A DNA stretch of 35,774 nucleotides from an uncultured Bacteroidales bacterium. GTDB taxonomy: Bacteria > Bacteroidota > Bacteroidia > Bacteroidales > WCHB1-69. Under the pieces are notes generated by a model. The model was not told the DNA's origin and did no database searches. It saw nothing but the letters and a program-made list of their open reading frames with translations. Positions 8,559-15,766 of the stretch are shown here, one piece after another. Location: positions 1 through 35,774 of the forward strand of contig ONXT01000253.1 in NCBI GenBank assembly GCA_900321845.1. Direction: 5' to 3'. Every line of letters starts with the position of its first letter. The stretch's first letter is position 1. The position numbers and the translations under genes are program-made.

Positions 8559-10646
8559 TCATTCATACGCAATTTTCAAAAAGCCGTTTTTCGAGGTGGA
8601 ATAGCACGGAATCTGGTATGCCAGACAGGAATCCACCCATCGGTTTTCGTAATAATTGGAGCAGGATTCGTCAATAATGATGCGTTTGCAATGGAAGGTT
8701 TTCAATAGTTTGCACATCGGAACTTTCGGATTATCACGGAGATACAGATAATCCACCGCCAAAGGAACCGAACGCGGATAGATCCACTCCTTGCCCGACA
8801 AAATGTAAATGGAGGTCTTGCCGGCCAAAATGAAATTCCCGATTTTGCACGCACTGCCTGCTACAAAGGAACTATCCAACAAGAGTTTCCGACTTGAAAT
8901 CCGCTCATGCAACTCATGATTACGAATGTTGAAATTATAGCAAAAAGGACTGTTCAAGGCGGAAGAATCCATCAACAAAATAGAACGCCCGCCTTGATTC
9001 ACTCCTATGGCTGTCATCTTCGGTACTGAATAAATTGTAATAGAGTAATTTTCAATGGATTGAATCTTGCTATAACAGAAAGAAAGTCCAAGCACCATGC
9101 CAAAAATCAGCATAGCGAACTTGGAAAATTTGGATTTTCTCACCCCAAAAACGAAGGCGGCGATAATAATCAGATAGAACAGAATCATCTGATACCAATT
9201 CAAGGAGATGTTGTCCGTAACGGAACCCGGCAACGAGTCAATCCCCGAAACAATTCCATTCAACAGTTTGATTTCCAACGTGAGAACTTTTCCAATGAGA
9301 TTTGAAACAATTGAAAACCAAGAAGTTGCGAGCAAGGCAACACCGGTTACAACCACGGCAAACGAAAGGGCTATCACAGACAAATTGGCTAAGAGAAAAT
9401 AATTTGGGAATTGTCCGAAATAGAAAACGGACAACGGAAATGTGGCCAGTTGAGCCGAAATCGAAACGGCGGTAAGTTCCCAAAAGTAATTGAAAATTTT
9501 AGTCCGCGGCTTATAGAGCGCAACGATTTTGGGTTGAAAGATGACGATCCCGAAGACTGCCAGATAGCTCATTTCGAAGCCTATCTCAAAGATTAACAAG
9601 GGGTTCAATAGAAGAAGAAGAAAAAGGGAGGCGAAAAGACTGTGAAAAATAGTGACCGGGCGGCGCAGCAATCCACCGATGGTGACGAAAGTGAACATCG
9701 TAGCAGCACGCTTTACAGAGGGAGACAGTCCGGTAATCTGGGCATAGAACCAAATGGAGAGTAGCAGCAGAAGCGCTTTCAGCCAGCTGAGCTTGCGCGA
9801 ATAATCCAATGGTTTCAATAAGAAGTTGATAATCATAAAGATAATGCCAACGTGCATTCCAGAAACGCACAAAATATGGCTGACTCCGGCTGAAGAATAG
9901 CGCGCTTTCAACTCGGGTTCCATCGTCTCGTCATTGCCCAAAAGCACTGCTGTAATGACCGAGTATTCATCGCCTTGTAAACCATTTTTGGCAAAAAGGT
10001 CGGAAAAATGATGTTGAAGATGATAGGCGAAATCGCGGATGCAGTTAGTGGAATGCGATGCCAGTAATGTCCAGGAATTTTCAGCAACATAACCTGTATA
10101 ATAAATGCCTTTTCTTCTTAGAAATAATTGATTATCAAACGAATAAGGATTCTTGGGCGGTAGAATCGGATTGATGATGGTGCTGATTAAAAGCTCATCA
10201 CCATTTTGAAGAGAGAGCGCGGCGGAATCCTTGTGTAAATAGAAAATTGACTTTGCACCAATGAAAAAACCGGATGAATCTTGCGCAATTTCTGCGACAA
10301 TTTTTACACTTTTGGCCTTTTCCACAGGAGGCTCAGTGATGAAAACAGTGAAAAATCTGCAGTTTTTTAAATGTGCCTCCTGGACTTCATCGATGGAAGA
10401 ATGAAAGTGAAAACTGGTGGACAACACCCCCAACATACCGGCAACCACTATCGGACCAACCTCCGCCACCCATCGGAGGCCATAGGGTAGTATTATAAAT
10501 AATAAGCTGAAAATCAATAATATAACAATAATAATGCCTCCAAAAAGAAGTAGATTTTGAATCTTAAAATCAAGGAAATAAACTAAAAAAATGCCCAAAA
10601 TGTAAGGCAACAGCAATTTTAGAATCGGGTAGTTTTGAATGTTCAT
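8559..10646 (-). CDS. comEC: ComEC/Rec2-family DNA uptake channel protein
   Basis: 695 residues. The order is two N-terminal transmembrane helices, a soluble DUF4131-like/OB-like region (about 75-220), then the Competence domain starting at LLGNDETMEPELKARYSSAG and its hallmark HILCVSGMHVGIIF, followed by many hydrophobic helices to about 510. In naturally competent bacteria ComEC carries single-stranded DNA across the inner membrane. The C-terminal 170 residues follow the last helix where many ComEC proteins have a metallo-beta-lactamase domain, but I see no HxHxDH motif, so any such domain is shortened or inactive. No other competence gene is in the window. A one-mismatch -7 box (TATCTTCG) lies just upstream. 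Confidence 0.9.
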   Translation of the reverse strand: MNIQNYPILKLLLPYILGIFLVYFLDFKIQNLLLFGGIIIVILLIFSLLFIILPYGLRWVAEVGPIVVAGMLGVLSTSFHFHSSIDEVQEAHLKNCRFFTVFITEPPVEKAKSVKIVAEIAQDSSGFFIGAKSIFYLHKDSAALSLQNGDELLISTIINPILPPKNPYSFDNQLFLRRKGIYYTGYVAENSWTLLASHSTNCIRDFAYHLQHHFSDLFAKNGLQGDEYSVITAVLLGNDETMEPELKARYSSAGVSHILCVSGMHVGIIFMIINFLLKPLDYSRKLSWLKALLLLLSIWFYAQITGLSPSVKRAATMFTFVTIGGLLRRPVTIFHSLFASLFLLLLLNPLLIFEIGFEMSYLAVFGIVIFQPKIVALYKPRTKIFNYFWELTAVSISAQLATFPLSVFYFGQFPNYFLLANLSVIALSFAVVVTGVALLATSWFSIVSNLIGKVLTLEIKLLNGIVSGIDSLPGSVTDNISLNWYQMILFYLIIIAAFVFGVRKSKFSKFAMLIFGMVLGLSFCYSKIQSIENYSITIYSVPKMTAIGVNQGGRSILLMDSSALNSPFCYNFNIRNHELHERISSRKLLLDSSFVAGSACKIGNFILAGKTSIYILSGKEWIYPRSVPLAVDYLYLRDNPKVPMCKLLKTFHCKRIIIDESCSNYYENRWVDSCLAYQIPCYSTSKNGFLKIAYE

Positions 10647-10731
10647 AATCTAATTATTAGTACACGAAGATAACCATTTTTTTCGAGTAAAAAAGGGAGG
10701 AGAAAGGGCAATTTATCTGGTGCTTTCGGGG

Positions 10732-10828
10732 TAAAAAATGCAGATTATGGATTAAAAAATGCATTTTTCAGGGATAAAGCAGAAAATCAGTGGTTTTTTG
10801 AAGATTTTCAATGAAAAAGATGCATTTT
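10732..10828. promoter_or_regulatory. Three TGCA-centred repeats in the comEC / LytTR divergent spacer
   Basis: The 288-bp spacer between comEC and the LytTR gene contains TAAAAAATGCAG (TGCA at 10739-10742), the perfect 14-bp palindrome AAAAATGCATTTTT (10755-10768, TGCA at 10760-10763) and AAAAAGATGCATTTTG (TGCA at 10821-10824). The centres are 21 bp and 61 bp apart, close to two and six helical turns. Their placement between two divergent promoters suggests an operator, perhaps bound by the LytTR protein itself, but LytTR sites are usually direct repeats of another type, so the binder is unknown. Confidence 0.45.
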
Positions 10829-10870
10829 GAGGCCTTTTAGAAAATAGGTACTTCAAAATGAAAATTTTTA

Positions 10871-10878
10871 TAATTTTG
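10871..10878 (+). promoter_or_regulatory. -7 promoter box for the LytTR gene
   Basis: TAATTTTG matches TAnnTTTG and lies 56 nt before the ATG at 10935, leaving a short A/T-rich leader. It sits about 45 bp downstream of the last TGCA repeat, so a protein bound there could act on it. Confidence 0.55.
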
Positions 10879-10934
10879 TCGCACCATCATTCGACTTTTC
10901 GAACCTTTAATTATTCAACCCAAAATTTTTAGTT

Positions 10935-11684
10935 ATGAAGAAAATTACTTGTTGTTATTTTCTGAATGATGCAAAATTGGAGGCGAAGCTTCTTGAGTGC
11001 ATCAAACCATTTGACACTATTGAGTTAGTGGAAGTTTTTAAAAACGACGTAGAGATGATTGAACGTTTGAGCGATTTGAAACCGAGCCTGATGTTCATCA
11101 ACTGCGACTTGGACAAATTCAATGCGATTGAACTGATGAAAATCATTCCAAGACCCCCGTTTACCATTGCGATTACACAAAAGAAAGAGATGGTGGCGAA
11201 TCTGATTGATGCTGGCTACTTCGACTATCTTGAACCATCCTTGGACACAAAAATATTTTGGAAAAAGTTCAGCAGAATATTAGGAATCATACGTTATTTC
11301 TCTCAAAATGAACAGGTTAGGGAATCAAGCAACCCGTATCGAAAATCTAAAACAAAGAAAAATGCAAAGATGTACACGATGGTCAAGCACCAAAAATCCC
11401 ATACGAGAATATGTGTCAATGACATCTTGTATGTAAAGAATGCCGGGAACTGCCTTCGCATCGAGAATTGCAATGGGGTTATTCTCTACCACAACTCAAC
11501 GATGAAACAATTCTATGAACTGCTGCCACACGATCAATTTGTAAGAATCAACAAATCGATAATCGTGAATTATGCTAAAATTGAAAAATTTGAACATAAC
11601 ACAATCTATATCAAGAACTTATCTTTCCCTGTATCGCGAGCATACACGAACAATATCAAGGATATGTTTCGCCAACTGGGATAA
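10935..11684 (+). CDS. LytTR response-regulator-like protein with degenerate receiver
   Basis: 249 residues. Residues 1-120 have the receiver fold pattern and end with AGYFDYLEPSLD, where functional receivers have FDYLLKP. The phosphoacceptor position aligns with Asn56 in SLMFINCDLDKFNAIEL, where active receivers have FLD. Only one of the two N-terminal acidic residues remains (ND at 11-12), and the conserved Lys of the KP motif is replaced by Glu. Residues 130-249 are a clear LytTR DNA-binding domain: DILYVKNAGNCLRI, STMKQFYELLPHDQFVRINKSIIVNYAKIEKF, FPVSRAY. It probably regulates transcription without Asp phosphorylation. No histidine kinase is adjacent. The gene stands alone between comEC and mnmG. 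Confidence 0.9.
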   Translation: MKKITCCYFLNDAKLEAKLLECIKPFDTIELVEVFKNDVEMIERLSDLKPSLMFINCDLDKFNAIELMKIIPRPPFTIAITQKKEMVANLIDAGYFDYLEPSLDTKIFWKKFSRILGIIRYFSQNEQVRESSNPYRKSKTKKNAKMYTMVKHQKSHTRICVNDILYVKNAGNCLRIENCNGVILYHNSTMKQFYELLPHDQFVRINKSIIVNYAKIEKFEHNTIYIKNLSFPVSRAYTNNIKDMFRQLG

Positions 11685-11763
11685 AATCGAATAACGTTTC
11701 AACTCCCGACTACGAACTGTGGGGAACAGATGATGTCGGGGAGGTATTCTCAGACTGAAGGAA

Positions 11764-13638
11764 TTACTTCCGGAGGAAAATAATCAGTGCTGCAATGTCC
11801 GAGGGGCTTACGCCGCTGACTCTTGAGGCTTGTCCTAAATTCAACGGGCGAATCCGAGTTAGCTTTTCGCGCGCCTCTTTAGATAAAAACACAAGCGATT
11901 GGTAGTCGATTCCGCGGGGGATTTTAACGTTCTCCAGATTCTCCATCCGTTTAACCATCTCCTCCTCCTTTTGAATATAGGCGGCATACTTCACATCGAT
12001 TTCCGCATGTGTCAGCACCAACTCAGGAGCATTGAATTTTGATAGGTCGTTTCGGAGCGAAAGGGAGTATTTCATCAAATCAGTAAGGTACACTTGGGGG
12101 CGGCGAAGAAGCACCTCGTATTTAGTCTTCTGCGTGAGGACTGGGGTTCCAAGTAATTCCAAATAGGGATTGACCTCATCGGGAATGGCATTGTGGGTTT
12201 GAAGATAGCCGACCACATCGGATTGCAAGGCGTATTTGGAAAGTGTCTTTTGGTAACGCTCTTCGTCAATAAGCCCTAATTCATGGCCAATGGGGGTGAG
12301 CCGCTTATCCGCATTATCCTGACGGAGCAGTGTTCGGTATTCGGCACGGGAAGTGAACATCCGATAAGGATCCTGCACCCCTTTCGTAATCAAGTCATCA
12401 ATGAGCACGCCGATGTAGGCCGCATGTCTGCCCAGCACCAAGGGAGGTTGACCTTTTAGGGAGCGAACCGCGTTGATACCCGCTACCAAGCCTTGGCAGG
12501 CAGCCTCCTCATATCCAGTGGTTCCATTCACCTGACCAGCAAGGTAAAGGTTGGGGATCAATTTCGATTCGAGGGAGAAATCCAATTGGGTGGGATCGAA
12601 GTAATCATACTCGATGGCGTAACCAGGTTTCAGGACCGTCGCGTTTTCCAAGCCGGGAATGTGGTGCAATGCCTCCACCTGCACCTCTTCGGGAAGCGAA
12701 GAAGAGAAACCGTTCAAGTAAAATTCATTGGTATTGCGCCCCTCCGGTTCAAGAAAAAGCTGGTGACGGTTTTTATCAGCGAATCGCTCAATTTTATCTT
12801 CGATAGATGGACAGTAACGCGGGCCCACCCCCTGTATCCTTCCTTGGAACATCGGAGAAAACGGGAAACCGGTCCTAAGAATGTCATGTACGGTTTCGTT
12901 CGTATAGGTGATGTAGCAGCTCAGTTGGTGGGTGAGTCGAGGGGTGTCGGTATAGGAGAATCGTCCGGGGAACTCGTCGCCGGGCTGTTCCTCCATTTTT
13001 GAAAAATCGATGGTTCTGCCATCAAGGCGTACCGGAGTACCCGTCTTCAACTTCTCGGTCCGTACACCCACACTCTTAATCTGGTCGGAAAGATTCAGGG
13101 CGGCCATCTCGCCAAGTCGACCGCCGGAAAAGTTCACCTCACCAATATGTATTCTCCCATTGAGGAAAGTACCGGCCGTGATAATCACCTTTTGAGCAGA
13201 GATGGATTTTCCCTCCTGCGTAAGAACTCCCGCCACTCCCCTATCGGTCATCTGCAAAGTGGTCACCACATCCTGACGGAGGTCGAGGTTGGGTTGGTTC
13301 TCGAGAATATGCTTCCAGAAGAGAGAGAACTGCTGTTTGTCGCATTGGGCTCTTGGGCTCCACATGGCCGGCCCTTTGGAACGATTAAGCAGCCGGAACT
13401 GGATCATCGTATGATCGGTGACGATACCTGTCATACCTCCGAGCGCATCTATTTCCCGGACAATCTGTCCCTTGGCGATTCCGCCTATGGCAGGATTGCA
13501 TGACATCTGAGCCACCAAATAGAGGTTCATGGAGATGAGGAGAGTACGTGCACCCAACTTTGCCGAAGCCACTGCTGCCTCACAACCGGCATGTCCGGCC
13601 CCCACCACAATCACATCGTATGACAAATCCGTTTTCAC
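11764..13638 (-). CDS. mnmG: tRNA uridine 5-carboxymethylaminomethyl modification enzyme MnmG (GidA)
   Basis: 624 residues, full length. With MnmE it builds the cmnm5 group on U34 of certain tRNAs using FAD, NADH and methylene-THF. The N-terminal FAD motif is VVGAGHAGCEAA (12-22, GxGxxG at 13-18). Family segments seen are MSCNPAIGGIAKGQIVREIDALGG, TAGTFLNGRIHIGE, GPRYCPSIEDKI and the C-terminal EVNPYLELLGTP plus RPLNLGQASRVSGVSPSDIA. The start is GTG at 13638; I see no better ATG. The start codon lies inside a perfect 14-bp CACGTG palindrome (see separate entry). It follows ybeY by 32 nt. mnmG often marks the origin region in other phyla. Confidence 0.97.
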   Translation of the reverse strand: MKTDLSYDVIVVGAGHAGCEAAVASAKLGARTLLISMNLYLVAQMSCNPAIGGIAKGQIVREIDALGGMTGIVTDHTMIQFRLLNRSKGPAMWSPRAQCDKQQFSLFWKHILENQPNLDLRQDVVTTLQMTDRGVAGVLTQEGKSISAQKVIITAGTFLNGRIHIGEVNFSGGRLGEMAALNLSDQIKSVGVRTEKLKTGTPVRLDGRTIDFSKMEEQPGDEFPGRFSYTDTPRLTHQLSCYITYTNETVHDILRTGFPFSPMFQGRIQGVGPRYCPSIEDKIERFADKNRHQLFLEPEGRNTNEFYLNGFSSSLPEEVQVEALHHIPGLENATVLKPGYAIEYDYFDPTQLDFSLESKLIPNLYLAGQVNGTTGYEEAACQGLVAGINAVRSLKGQPPLVLGRHAAYIGVLIDDLITKGVQDPYRMFTSRAEYRTLLRQDNADKRLTPIGHELGLIDEERYQKTLSKYALQSDVVGYLQTHNAIPDEVNPYLELLGTPVLTQKTKYEVLLRRPQVYLTDLMKYSLSLRNDLSKFNAPELVLTHAEIDVKYAAYIQKEEEMVKRMENLENVKIPRGIDYQSLVFLSKEAREKLTRIRPLNLGQASRVSGVSPSDIAALIIFLRK

Positions 13639-13645
13639 GTGAAAA
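13632..13645. promoter_or_regulatory. parS-like palindrome 1 (ParB-site core)
   Basis: Perfect 14-bp palindrome TTTTCACGTGAAAA spanning the mnmG start codon. Its central 12 bp, TTTCACGTGAAA, match the core of the known bacterial parS consensus TGTTTCACGTGAAACA exactly; the outer bases differ. An identical copy lies 791 bp away. Confidence 0.6.
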
Positions 13646-13670
13646 AAAATCGTAATTTATTTATAATCAC

Positions 13671-14099
13671 TTAGTTACATGATATTTGTGATGAGAAAAG
13701 AGAAATCGCGAAGTTCTCCTTCTCCCTCATCTGGGCAGCGTCAGCATCGGTCTTGTCCTTATAACCGCAAAGATGCAAAACGCCATGCGACAACACCCGC
13801 TTCAACTCATTTTCAAAATCGACTTGATAAATCCGGGCGTTCTCACGAACCCGCTCGGTGCTGATGTAAATGTCGCCATTCAAAATCTTCCCCTCCACAT
13901 AATCGAAGGTGATGATGTCGGTATAGGTGTCGTGTTGCAAATACTGCTGGTTGACTCCCAACAGGTATTCATCATCGCAAAAAATGTAATTGATATCACC
14001 GATTTTATACCCCTCCAACGCAGCCAACTCTTTCAACCACCTCTTGTACAGAAGTTTTTGACGCAGATTGAAATCATTTAATGAATTGAAAAGAATCAT
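13671..14099 (-). CDS. ybeY: Endoribonuclease YbeY (rRNA maturation factor)
   Basis: 142 residues, typical length. YbeY is a metal-dependent RNase involved in 16S rRNA 3'-end maturation and ribosome quality control. The zinc motif reads SHGVLHLCGYKDKTDADAA: His105 and His109 are present, but the third ligand, usually His in GYDH, is Asp115 in GYKDK. I recall this variant in Bacteroidota YbeY proteins, so it is probably a lineage feature, not a defect. Other conserved parts are DTYTDIITFDY and GDIYIS. It is followed 32 nt later by mnmG on the same strand and preceded by tRNA-Arg. Confidence 0.93.
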   Translation of the reverse strand: MILFNSLNDFNLRQKLLYKRWLKELAALEGYKIGDINYIFCDDEYLLGVNQQYLQHDTYTDIITFDYVEGKILNGDIYISTERVRENARIYQVDFENELKRVLSHGVLHLCGYKDKTDADAAQMREKENFAISLFSSQISCN

Positions 14100-14202
14100 A
14101 GGGCTGGATGTTGACTAAGTATTAAACGTTGACTGCCATCACATAAGGAAAGATGCTTCTCAGCGCAGTCGAATGATGCAATGACACATATTAATTAAAA
14201 AG

Positions 14203-14274
14203 TAGCCCCGCCGGGAATCGAACCCGAATTTAAGGTTTAGGAAACCTTCGTTCTATCCATTGAACTACAAGGCC
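14203..14274 (-). tRNA. tRNA-Arg (anticodon CCT)
   Basis: Folds as a 72-nt cloverleaf: acceptor GGCCTTG with CGGGGCT (three G-U wobbles), D arm GTTC/GAAC, anticodon stem AAGGT/ACCTT with loop TTCCTAA, T stem TCGGG/CCCGG with loop TTCGATT, discriminator A. Anticodon CCT reads AGG. CCA is not encoded. A promoter box lies 12 nt upstream. Confidence 0.95.
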
Positions 14275-14286
14275 AATTCAAGGCGG

Positions 14287-14294
14287 CAAAAGTA
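14287..14294 (-). promoter_or_regulatory. -7 promoter box for tRNA-Arg
   Basis: TACTTTTG on the minus strand, matching TAnnTTTG, 12 nt before the tRNA 5' end. It gives tRNA-Arg its own promoter after aroK and may also drive ybeY and mnmG. Confidence 0.6.
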
Positions 14295-14301
14295 CAAAAA
14301 A

Positions 14302-14847
14302 TTATTGACTCTGTCCTTGACGCTCATGAAAAGCTCCATCGAACTCATTAAGCAAGGCAGCCAATAAATCCTTGGAAGATAGATCCTCGCCCTTCAAAAC
14401 CATGTTGGCACGGGAATAGTATTTTTCACGTGAAAACAAAGTCTCTTCTATATAGGCCAACAATTCCGCCTCACTCTTCCCAAGTAAGAGAGGCCGCTTC
14501 CTTTTGGAATTTAAAATCCTATTACACAATGATTTAGGAGATAATTTAATATAAATTGAAAACGCCCTTTCCACTATGGTATCCATCGTATCGAAAAAAC
14601 AGGGTGTGCCGCCCCCCGTAGAAATTACCGACTCTCCCCTACCCAACAACTCTAAAAAAAGACTTCTTTCGCAAATTCGAAACGCATTTTCACCATATTT
14701 TTGAAAAAATGCCATGATGGAAATGGAATACCGCTTCTCCAATTCAGCGTCCAAATCGTAAAAAGTCAGCCCCAAACACGCTGCAAGACGTTTACCCAAC
14801 GTGCTCTTGCCTGAACCTGAAAACCCAACTAATACTATCGGTTTCAT
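14302..14847 (-). CDS. aroK: Shikimate kinase
   Basis: 181 residues using ATG at 14847, which gives MKPIVLVGFSGSGKSTLG. A longer reading frame begins further upstream, but it runs through tRNA-Cys and its terminator and is rejected. The enzyme phosphorylates shikimate at the 3-hydroxyl in the aromatic amino acid pathway. Walker A is GFSGSGKST (8-16). Asp31 and Asp33 of YDLDAELEKR bind shikimate and magnesium, STGGGTPCF holds the glycine triad of the substrate site, and KRPLL is the lid arginine region. No other aro gene is adjacent. A second copy of the CACGTG palindrome lies inside the gene. The start codon is only 6 nt past the U-tract of the tRNA-Cys terminator, so expression may rely on read-through. 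Confidence 0.94.
   Translation of the reverse strand: MKPIVLVGFSGSGKSTLGKRLAACLGLTFYDLDAELEKRYSISIMAFFQKYGENAFRICERSLFLELLGRGESVISTGGGTPCFFDTMDTIVERAFSIYIKLSPKSLCNRILNSKRKRPLLLGKSEAELLAYIEETLFSREKYYSRANMVLKGEDLSSKDLLAALLNEFDGAFHERQGQSQ
14423..14436. promoter_or_regulatory. parS-like palindrome 2 (ParB-site core)
   Basis: Perfect 14-bp palindrome TTTTCACGTGAAAA, identical to the copy at 13632-13645, here inside aroK coding sequence. The core TTTCACGTGAAA equals the parS core. Placement within a coding region is common for parS sites. Confidence 0.6.
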
Positions 14848-14853
14848 TCTAAT

Positions 14854-14888
14854 AAAAAAACCTATTGCATTGAAACACAATAGGTTTT
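14854..14888 (-). terminator. Intrinsic terminator after tRNA-Cys
   Basis: On the minus strand the sequence is AAAACCTATTG, a 10-nt loop, CAATAGGTTTTTTT: an 11-bp perfect stem (left arm 14888-14878, right arm 14867-14857) ending in a U-tract. It starts 7 nt after the tRNA and finishes 6 nt before the aroK ATG. Confidence 0.85.
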
Positions 14889-14894
14889 GAGTTG

Positions 14895-14965
14895 AGGTCA
14901 CGAGCAGAATCGAACTGCTGTAACTGGTTTTGCAGACCAGCGCCTGACCACTCGGCCACATGACC
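14895..14965 (-). tRNA. tRNA-Cys (anticodon GCA)
   Basis: 71-nt cloverleaf: acceptor GGTCATG/CGTGACC with one wobble, anticodon stem CTGGT/ACCAG with loop CTGCAAA, T stem AGCAG/CTGCT with loop TTCGATT, and discriminator U, which is the identity base expected for tRNA-Cys. CCA is not encoded. Own promoter upstream and intrinsic terminator downstream. Confidence 0.95.
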
Positions 14966-14976
14966 TTTCGAGACTG

Positions 14977-14984
14977 CAAAAATA
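14977..14984 (-). promoter_or_regulatory. -7 promoter box for tRNA-Cys
   Basis: TATTTTTG on the minus strand, 11 nt before the tRNA. A TTG lies exactly 19 nt upstream of the box, matching the -33/-7 spacing of Bacteroidota promoters. Confidence 0.7.
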
Positions 14985-15054
14985 CAAAAATATTCATTCA
15001 ATCCAACATTGGGAAAAAGTTTTTTTTAAAGAGAGTAGTTATTCAAAAAAAATG

Positions 15055-15062
15055 TATTTTTG
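15055..15062 (+). promoter_or_regulatory. -7 promoter box for the Cys-rich lipoprotein gene
   Basis: TATTTTTG followed by C, 49 nt before the ATG at 15112. It is divergent from the tRNA-Cys promoter. No clear -33 element is seen. Confidence 0.6.
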
Positions 15063-15111
15063 CACCCTCAAAATTTTGAATACCAATTATTAATCAAAAT
15101 CAATTATCACA

Positions 15112-15612
15112 ATGAAAAAATTAATGTTACTTGCTGCTGCTTGCTGCTTCATTTTCGCCGCTTGCAACAATCAACCCCAAGGTGAAACCACCCCCGCCGA
15201 TTCCACAGCCGTAGCCGAAGCTCCTGCCTGCGATACCAACGCTTGCCAGAAAGAATGCTGCGAAATGATGAAAGCTTGGAATGACTGGGATAACCAAACT
15301 CCGGAACAAAAAGCAGAACTCGTTGCTAAAAGAGCTGCTAAAATCAACGAAATCCTCGCTAACATTGATGAAATCAAATGCGAAAACAAAAAGGCTGAAA
15401 TGACCAAATTCCAAGAAGAATGGAAAAACTTCGAAAGCCTGAAAGACGTTGAAGCTCAAAAAGCACTCATCGACAAATTCCCCTGCTGCAAAGGTGAAAA
15501 ATGCTGCGGAAAATGCAATGGAAAATGTGAATGCACCGCTGACAAAAACTGCGGCGATTGCAAAGGCAAATGCGAACCCAATTGCGAAGGCAAAGATTGC
15601 CAGAAAAAATAG
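15112..15612 (+). CDS. Cysteine-rich (metallothionein-like) lipoprotein
   Basis: 166 residues. A lipoprotein signal peptide ends in FAAC, so Cys18 would be lipidated and the protein anchored in the envelope. After a short Pro/Thr-rich linker come Cys40, 45, 49 and 50, then a charged helical region (55-120), then a tail with 12 Cys in residues 125-163, spaced CC-x4-CC-x2-C-x3-C-x-C-x5-C-x2-C-x3-C-x3-C-x4-C with Lys and Gly between. The mature protein has 18 Cys in total. This resembles metal-binding or metallothionein-like sequences, but no catalytic motif or known family is recognised. The gene has its own promoter and terminator and is monocistronic apart from possible read-through into tRNA-Thr. 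Metal sequestration is inference. Confidence 0.85.
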   Translation: MKKLMLLAAACCFIFAACNNQPQGETTPADSTAVAEAPACDTNACQKECCEMMKAWNDWDNQTPEQKAELVAKRAAKINEILANIDEIKCENKKAEMTKFQEEWKNFESLKDVEAQKALIDKFPCCKGEKCCGKCNGKCECTADKNCGDCKGKCEPNCEGKDCQKK

Positions 15613-15635
15613 TTCTTTGAATCTTCATAAATCAT

Positions 15636-15658
15636 AAAAGGTTGCTCGTCAACCTTTT
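15636..15658 (+). terminator. Hairpin after the Cys-rich lipoprotein gene
   Basis: AAAAGGTTG, loop CTCGT, CAACCTTTT: a perfect 9-bp stem with only a four-T tail. It ends 2 nt before tRNA-Thr, so it separates the mRNA from the tRNA and may be leaky, since I see no separate promoter for the tRNA. Confidence 0.7.
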
Positions 15659-15660
15659 AA

Positions 15661-15733
<73 letters not shown>

Positions 15734-15766
15734 CTTTTTTTATTTAAACAATCCAACAAACCAATA

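Noticed and set aside
11703..11745. Inverted repeat CCCGAC ... GTCGGG after the LytTR gene as a terminator
   Set aside because: The loop is about 25 nt and there is no U-tract on either strand.
13679..13864. Small plus-strand frame over ybeY
   Set aside because: Antisense to the well-supported ybeY gene and without promoter or recognisable product.
14302..14997. A 231-codon version of aroK starting at 14997
   Set aside because: It would translate tRNA-Cys and its terminator; the internal ATG at 14847 gives the normal kinase N-terminus.
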